Assembly (NCBI GenBank): GCA_032716605.1
Contig: CM064571.1
Location: 20,153,871-20,217,870, forward strand
Source of the DNA: Paralithodes platypus
Taxonomy: Eukaryota > Arthropoda > Malacostraca > Decapoda > Lithodidae
Direction: 5' to 3'
DNA: 64,000 nt
The notes beneath the pieces are model-generated. The model searched no databases. It saw only the letters and a list, made by a program, of their open reading frames with translations, and was not told the DNA's origin. The position numbers were made by a program, and so were the translations under genes. Below, in pieces: positions 60,903 through 64,000 of this stretch; position 1 is the first letter of the stretch, and every line of letters starts with the position of its first letter.

Positions 60903-61279
60903 GGTTCCTAGAGGGGCTGGTATACAGTTGAAGTCTGGTTCCATTGTATGCAAAGCTGTGTCAAATCCCTGATCCATCACAGCTTTGCATACAATGGAAC
61001 CAGACTGTTCAACTGTATACCAGCCCCTCTCAGGAACATGACCGGGGTGTCTCCAGACACCTTCAAGAAACACTTGGACATGTGGCTGGCCAAAATACCG
61101 GACCGGCCACCAACACCAGGATACCCCAGCGCCAACTCCAACCGACTTCTGGAATGGAGAGTGGAAGAAACGGAGCTGCCTGGTCGCAGTGGAGCCCCAG
61201 CTCAACTGTGTCGCTAACGGACGGAATACTACAAAGTGTAACAAAGTGTAACAAAGTGTAACAAAGTGTAAGTGTATCA
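60903..61279 (+). mobile_element. LINE 3' end with 5' inversion
   Basis: From 60978 the plus strand encodes SFAYNGTRLFNCIPAPLRN and LEWRVEETELPGRSGAPAQL, the end of a LINE protein, followed by AAGTGTAAC repeats. Bases 60911-60960 are the reverse complement of 60978-61031, so the 5' end is duplicated in inverse order. It interrupts a copy of the sequence found in the 61.8-62.2-kb palindrome arm. Confidence 0.8.
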
Positions 61280-61484
61280 TGTTATGCTTCATTGCTATAA
61301 TGCTATATAATGCTATAATGCTAGGCTAGCCTATAGCTTACTTTTTATCCACTGGATTTTTTTTCTTTTCTTGGCTTTAGCCTATTTTTTTTTTTTAGCA
61401 TTAGGCCTAAGCCTAGGCCAGGGTGTCAATCCACAAAATATGAAATGTGTTATCATTATGGTTTATTATTTTGTTATCATTATA

Positions 61485-61560
61485 GCGCGACGGAGAGGCG
61501 AGCGCCGAAGGCGCAAGCTCTAAGGGGGTCCGGGGGCATGCACCCCCGGATTTTTTGTGA
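61485..61560. repeat. GC-rich hairpin
   Basis: GCGAGCGCCGAAGGCGC followed by TCCGGGGGCATGCACCCCC, which folds tightly. The only other GC-rich hairpins are the K elements and 60600-60630. Confidence 0.6.
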
Positions 61561-61800
61561 GAATTTAGGTGTCTAAAACAGCCCCCCCCCCCCCCCCCCA
61601 ATCACTTTGGCAATCAGGCACTCTAAATTCTTGTGAAGCTGTGTTCTGTAACATTACTAAATAAAAAGGGTTGGGGGAGTTTCTGTTTTAGGCTATCATT
61701 AGGCTAGGCTATACAAAAAGTTCATTTGCGTTATCACTCAAAAAAAACAGCGTCGTTTGACACCCTGGTCTAGGCCTAGGCTAACCTAACCAAAAAACCG

Positions 61801-62186
61801 GTCAATATTTACGAGTCACACCACAGCTGGGATCTCATTTTTAACGGTAGTTTTGGGTTCCTACCATTCTATGCTTCATTGCTCTATACTTTTTATCCAC
61901 CGGATTTTTTTTTTTTCTTGGCTTTTTTTTTTTTTTTAGCATTAACCTAACCAAAAAACCTAACCTAACCTAACCTAATAGCCCCCAAATACATTTAGGT
62001 TAGGTTAGGTTTTTAGGTTAGGTTAATGCTAAAAAAAAATAATAATAAAAATAAAAATAAAAAACAAGAAAAAATAATATTTTCCGGTGGGTAAAAAGTA
62101 TATAGTAATGAAACATAGAATGATAGGAACCCAAAACTACCATTAGAAATGAGATTCCAGCTGTGGTGTGACTCGTAAATATTGAC
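61801..62186. repeat. 385-bp fold-back palindrome with TTAGG-like core
   Basis: The left arm from GGTCAATATTTACGAGTCAC mirrors the right arm ending GTGACTCGTAAATATTGACC. The middle holds AACCTAACCTAACCT runs on one side and AGGTTAGGTTAGG on the other. Single arms occur at 60868-60902 and 61280-61410. Confidence 0.85.
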
Positions 62187-62189
62187 CAA

Positions 62190-63090
62190 AAAACCTAACC
62201 TAACCTAACCTAAATGTAGGCTAGGCCTATTTGGGGGCCTAAAATTCTACCAAAAATAAAACTTGGGAAAATTAGCCTAACCTAGGCCTAGAGCTAGAGT
62301 AGGCTACTTGTTAGTGTTTGAACACCTTTAAAAACAAATACGACCGGTATGAGACTGTGAGAGAGAAGAGGCACCCTTTAAGAGCACTAACTCCTAAGCC
62401 TTTTAAACGGTAGTCTCCTTGAATGCTACCGGATAGCCTATACCTGGTCAGAGGTAAGGAGAAGAAGAGAGTCCCTTAAACTAGCTTATCACTAGGGCTG
62501 CTTACTAGGCGAGTCCCTTAAACTAGCCTATCACTAGGGCAGCGGGCTGCTTACTAGGCTAAGCAACTGCAAATTCTTCAATGTTCACCATTCTAAAAAC
62601 TCTAGGCCTAGCCTAGCCCTAAGACAACAAGCCAAGTACCTACAGGAATACATAATCTTACCCATATTAAGTCTCCCTGGAATATTATAGCTCAATTGAT
62701 CACGTAAAACAATAAAAACTATCACTCCATCCACAAACATACGCGGTCTCAGCGTTTCAAAACATATGTTCGAACTTCGGTTTTGTCATTTTGTGGCTTA
62801 GGTTAACCATAAAATATGTGTTTTGAGCTTACATATGCCAAGCACAAGAAGTCAAATCAATATTTGTATCCATATTTGGACAATCATACTAGTGTGCTTC
62901 AAAAATGTAACTATATTTTAATGGAAAATTGTAAGATAATGAAAGAAAAGTTTGTCCGAACACTACAGAATTTCAAACTTTTATTATGGTTCTAAAATAA
63001 GTTAGTTGTGTACCTTCTTATTTCCGAAAACATAATTGAATATGTCTATGAACTTTATTTGTTACATTGATGAAATTATAAATTTAGGAA
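62190..63090. other. Upstream flank with TAACC and GGCCTA motifs
   Basis: CCTAACCTAACCTAACC at about 62193-62212 and a short duplication (CTTAAACTAGCYTATCACTAGG, 62475-62540). A possible haspin 5' UTR exon could lie here, but no donor can be proven. Confidence 0.35.
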
Positions 63091-63094
63091 TGCT

Positions 63095-63668
63095 AGACTA
63101 CTCGGCCCACGGGACAGCGGCCCAGGGCGAGACAGCTCGGCCCAGTAAAAACGAGAGAGCTCGGCCCCGTGTTAATTACGAGACAACTCTTAATTAACCT
63201 TACCTAACCTAACCTAACTTACATGCACATTATGAATCGAGAGAACTAGCCTATGACATAATTATACAATAAACGAACATTTCGCCCACATTACACACGC
63301 CATAAATGGGAGGCCATGACTTTGTATGAAGCACCAAATCCTGCAAATCTGTCCTCTGCGCATGCGTGAGAATCTTAGGATTTGTTTTCCTTTATATTAT
63401 CTTAACCTAACCTAACCTAACCTAACTTATAACTTAAATTAACCTAACAGTTGAGCCTAAATAACAAAAATATTAGGGAAAAGGCCGCGCATACGCAGAG
63501 AACAGGATTTGGTGCTGCATACATGGCCTCACCCATAAACCCTCCACTTAGCTCTCCCCATCCTAATCCTGACGTCTCGTCAAATTGCCCCATAGCAAAA
63601 CATGGGGCCGAGTTGTCTCGCCGTCGTGGCCGAGTTGTCCAAAAGTGGGCCGAGTTGTCCAGTCACCA
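63095..63668. repeat. 570-bp imperfect fold-back
   Basis: ACTCGGCCCACGGGACAGCG ... GAGACAGCTCGGCCC at left is mirrored by GGGCCGAGTTGTCTCGCC ... GTGGGCCGAGTTGTCC at right. Inner arms around GAAGCACCAAATCCTGCAAA and GGATTTGGTGCTGCATACAT also pair. TAACCTAACC runs lie between the arms. Confidence 0.75.
63400..63425. repeat. Short TTAGG-type tract
   Basis: About five CCTAA units (reverse of TTAGG). Similar tracts: 60570-60592, 61930-61975, 62000-62030, 62193-62212 and 63195-63220. Confidence 0.8.
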
Positions 63669-63849
63669 AATTTAGATGTTCTTCTTCTTTCTTGGGTCAA
63701 AGGGCCTTCTTCTTCTTGTCGGAAAGTCTGTTACACGGGAGGGGATGTACGCAGCCGGATACCTTACCCTCTACGCATGCGCGAAAATGTATAAGCCTCC
63801 CTTGGCCCCGCCCCCCGTTTCCCGCATTTAAATAAACCCTTCAAACCGT

Positions 63850-63930
63850 TCCTGCCAGCTCGCTCTGTAGTACAGTCACTAGAGCTCCCGCCTGGCATTC
63901 AGATATCCAGTGTTCGATCCCACTCGAAGT
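63850..63930 (+). mobile_element. tRNA-like sequence, probable SINE
   Basis: CTCTGTAGTACAGTCACTAG with GTGTTCGATCCCACTCG gives A- and B-box-like blocks at about tRNA distance, followed by an AT-rich tail. Arms do not form a proper acceptor stem. Confidence 0.4.
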
Positions 63931-64000
63931 TTAATATATTTTTATTTTGTTATTTGTGTTATTGAAATGCTGGGTGAGAAGAGTTTTTCTGTCCTGAAAA

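Overview
The window looks like nuclear DNA of an arthropod, most likely a decapod crustacean. It has intron-rich genes with GT/AG splice sites, very long non-coding stretches, dense mobile-element debris, long microsatellites, and short runs of the TTAGG repeat that is the usual arthropod telomere unit. The taxonomic call is inference; no species marker was found. There are no operons, CRISPR arrays or rRNA genes. Most open frames across the window are chance frames in repeats.

Two host genes can be assembled exon by exon, and they point towards each other. (1) A two-exon F-box/leucine-rich-repeat gene resembling FBXL12 lies on the + strand (834-934 joined to 6080-7649, 556 aa). Its 5.1-kb intron is full of repeats. 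(2) A haspin (histone H3 Thr3 kinase) gene lies on the - strand, with 12 coding exons between 57249 and 33022. All splice phases agree and give 1375 aa. A long, poorly conserved N-terminal part, mostly one 2.55-kb exon, is followed by a complete haspin-type kinase domain with glycine loop, HRDLHWGN catalytic loop and DFT in place of DFG. A 5' untranslated exon probably lies further upstream. FBXL12-like proteins are substrate receptors of SCF ubiquitin ligases and haspin acts in mitosis. The sequence gives no sign that the two are co-regulated.

Layout: 1-833 F-box gene upstream region; 834-7649 F-box gene; 7.7-31.9 kb intergenic repeats; 31.9-33.0 kb a degenerate array of pieces resembling the haspin last exon; 33.0-57.26 kb haspin, with nested transposons in its introns; 57.3-64 kb upstream region with tandem and nested MITEs, two large fold-back palindromes and short TTAGG tracts.

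The most striking feature is a large set of short elements bounded by TTAA, often starting TTAACCC and ending GGGTTAA, as in piggyBac-type transposition. A 3.5-kb member (42181-45706) sits inside a LINE reverse-transcriptase remnant and may keep a 5' transposase exon. Other repeats are pogo/mariner-like MITEs with TA target duplications, several non-LTR retrotransposon 3' ends, tRNA-like SINEs, and tandem repeats. Everything was read by eye; family names for repeats are descriptive labels made up here (A, B, C and so on).
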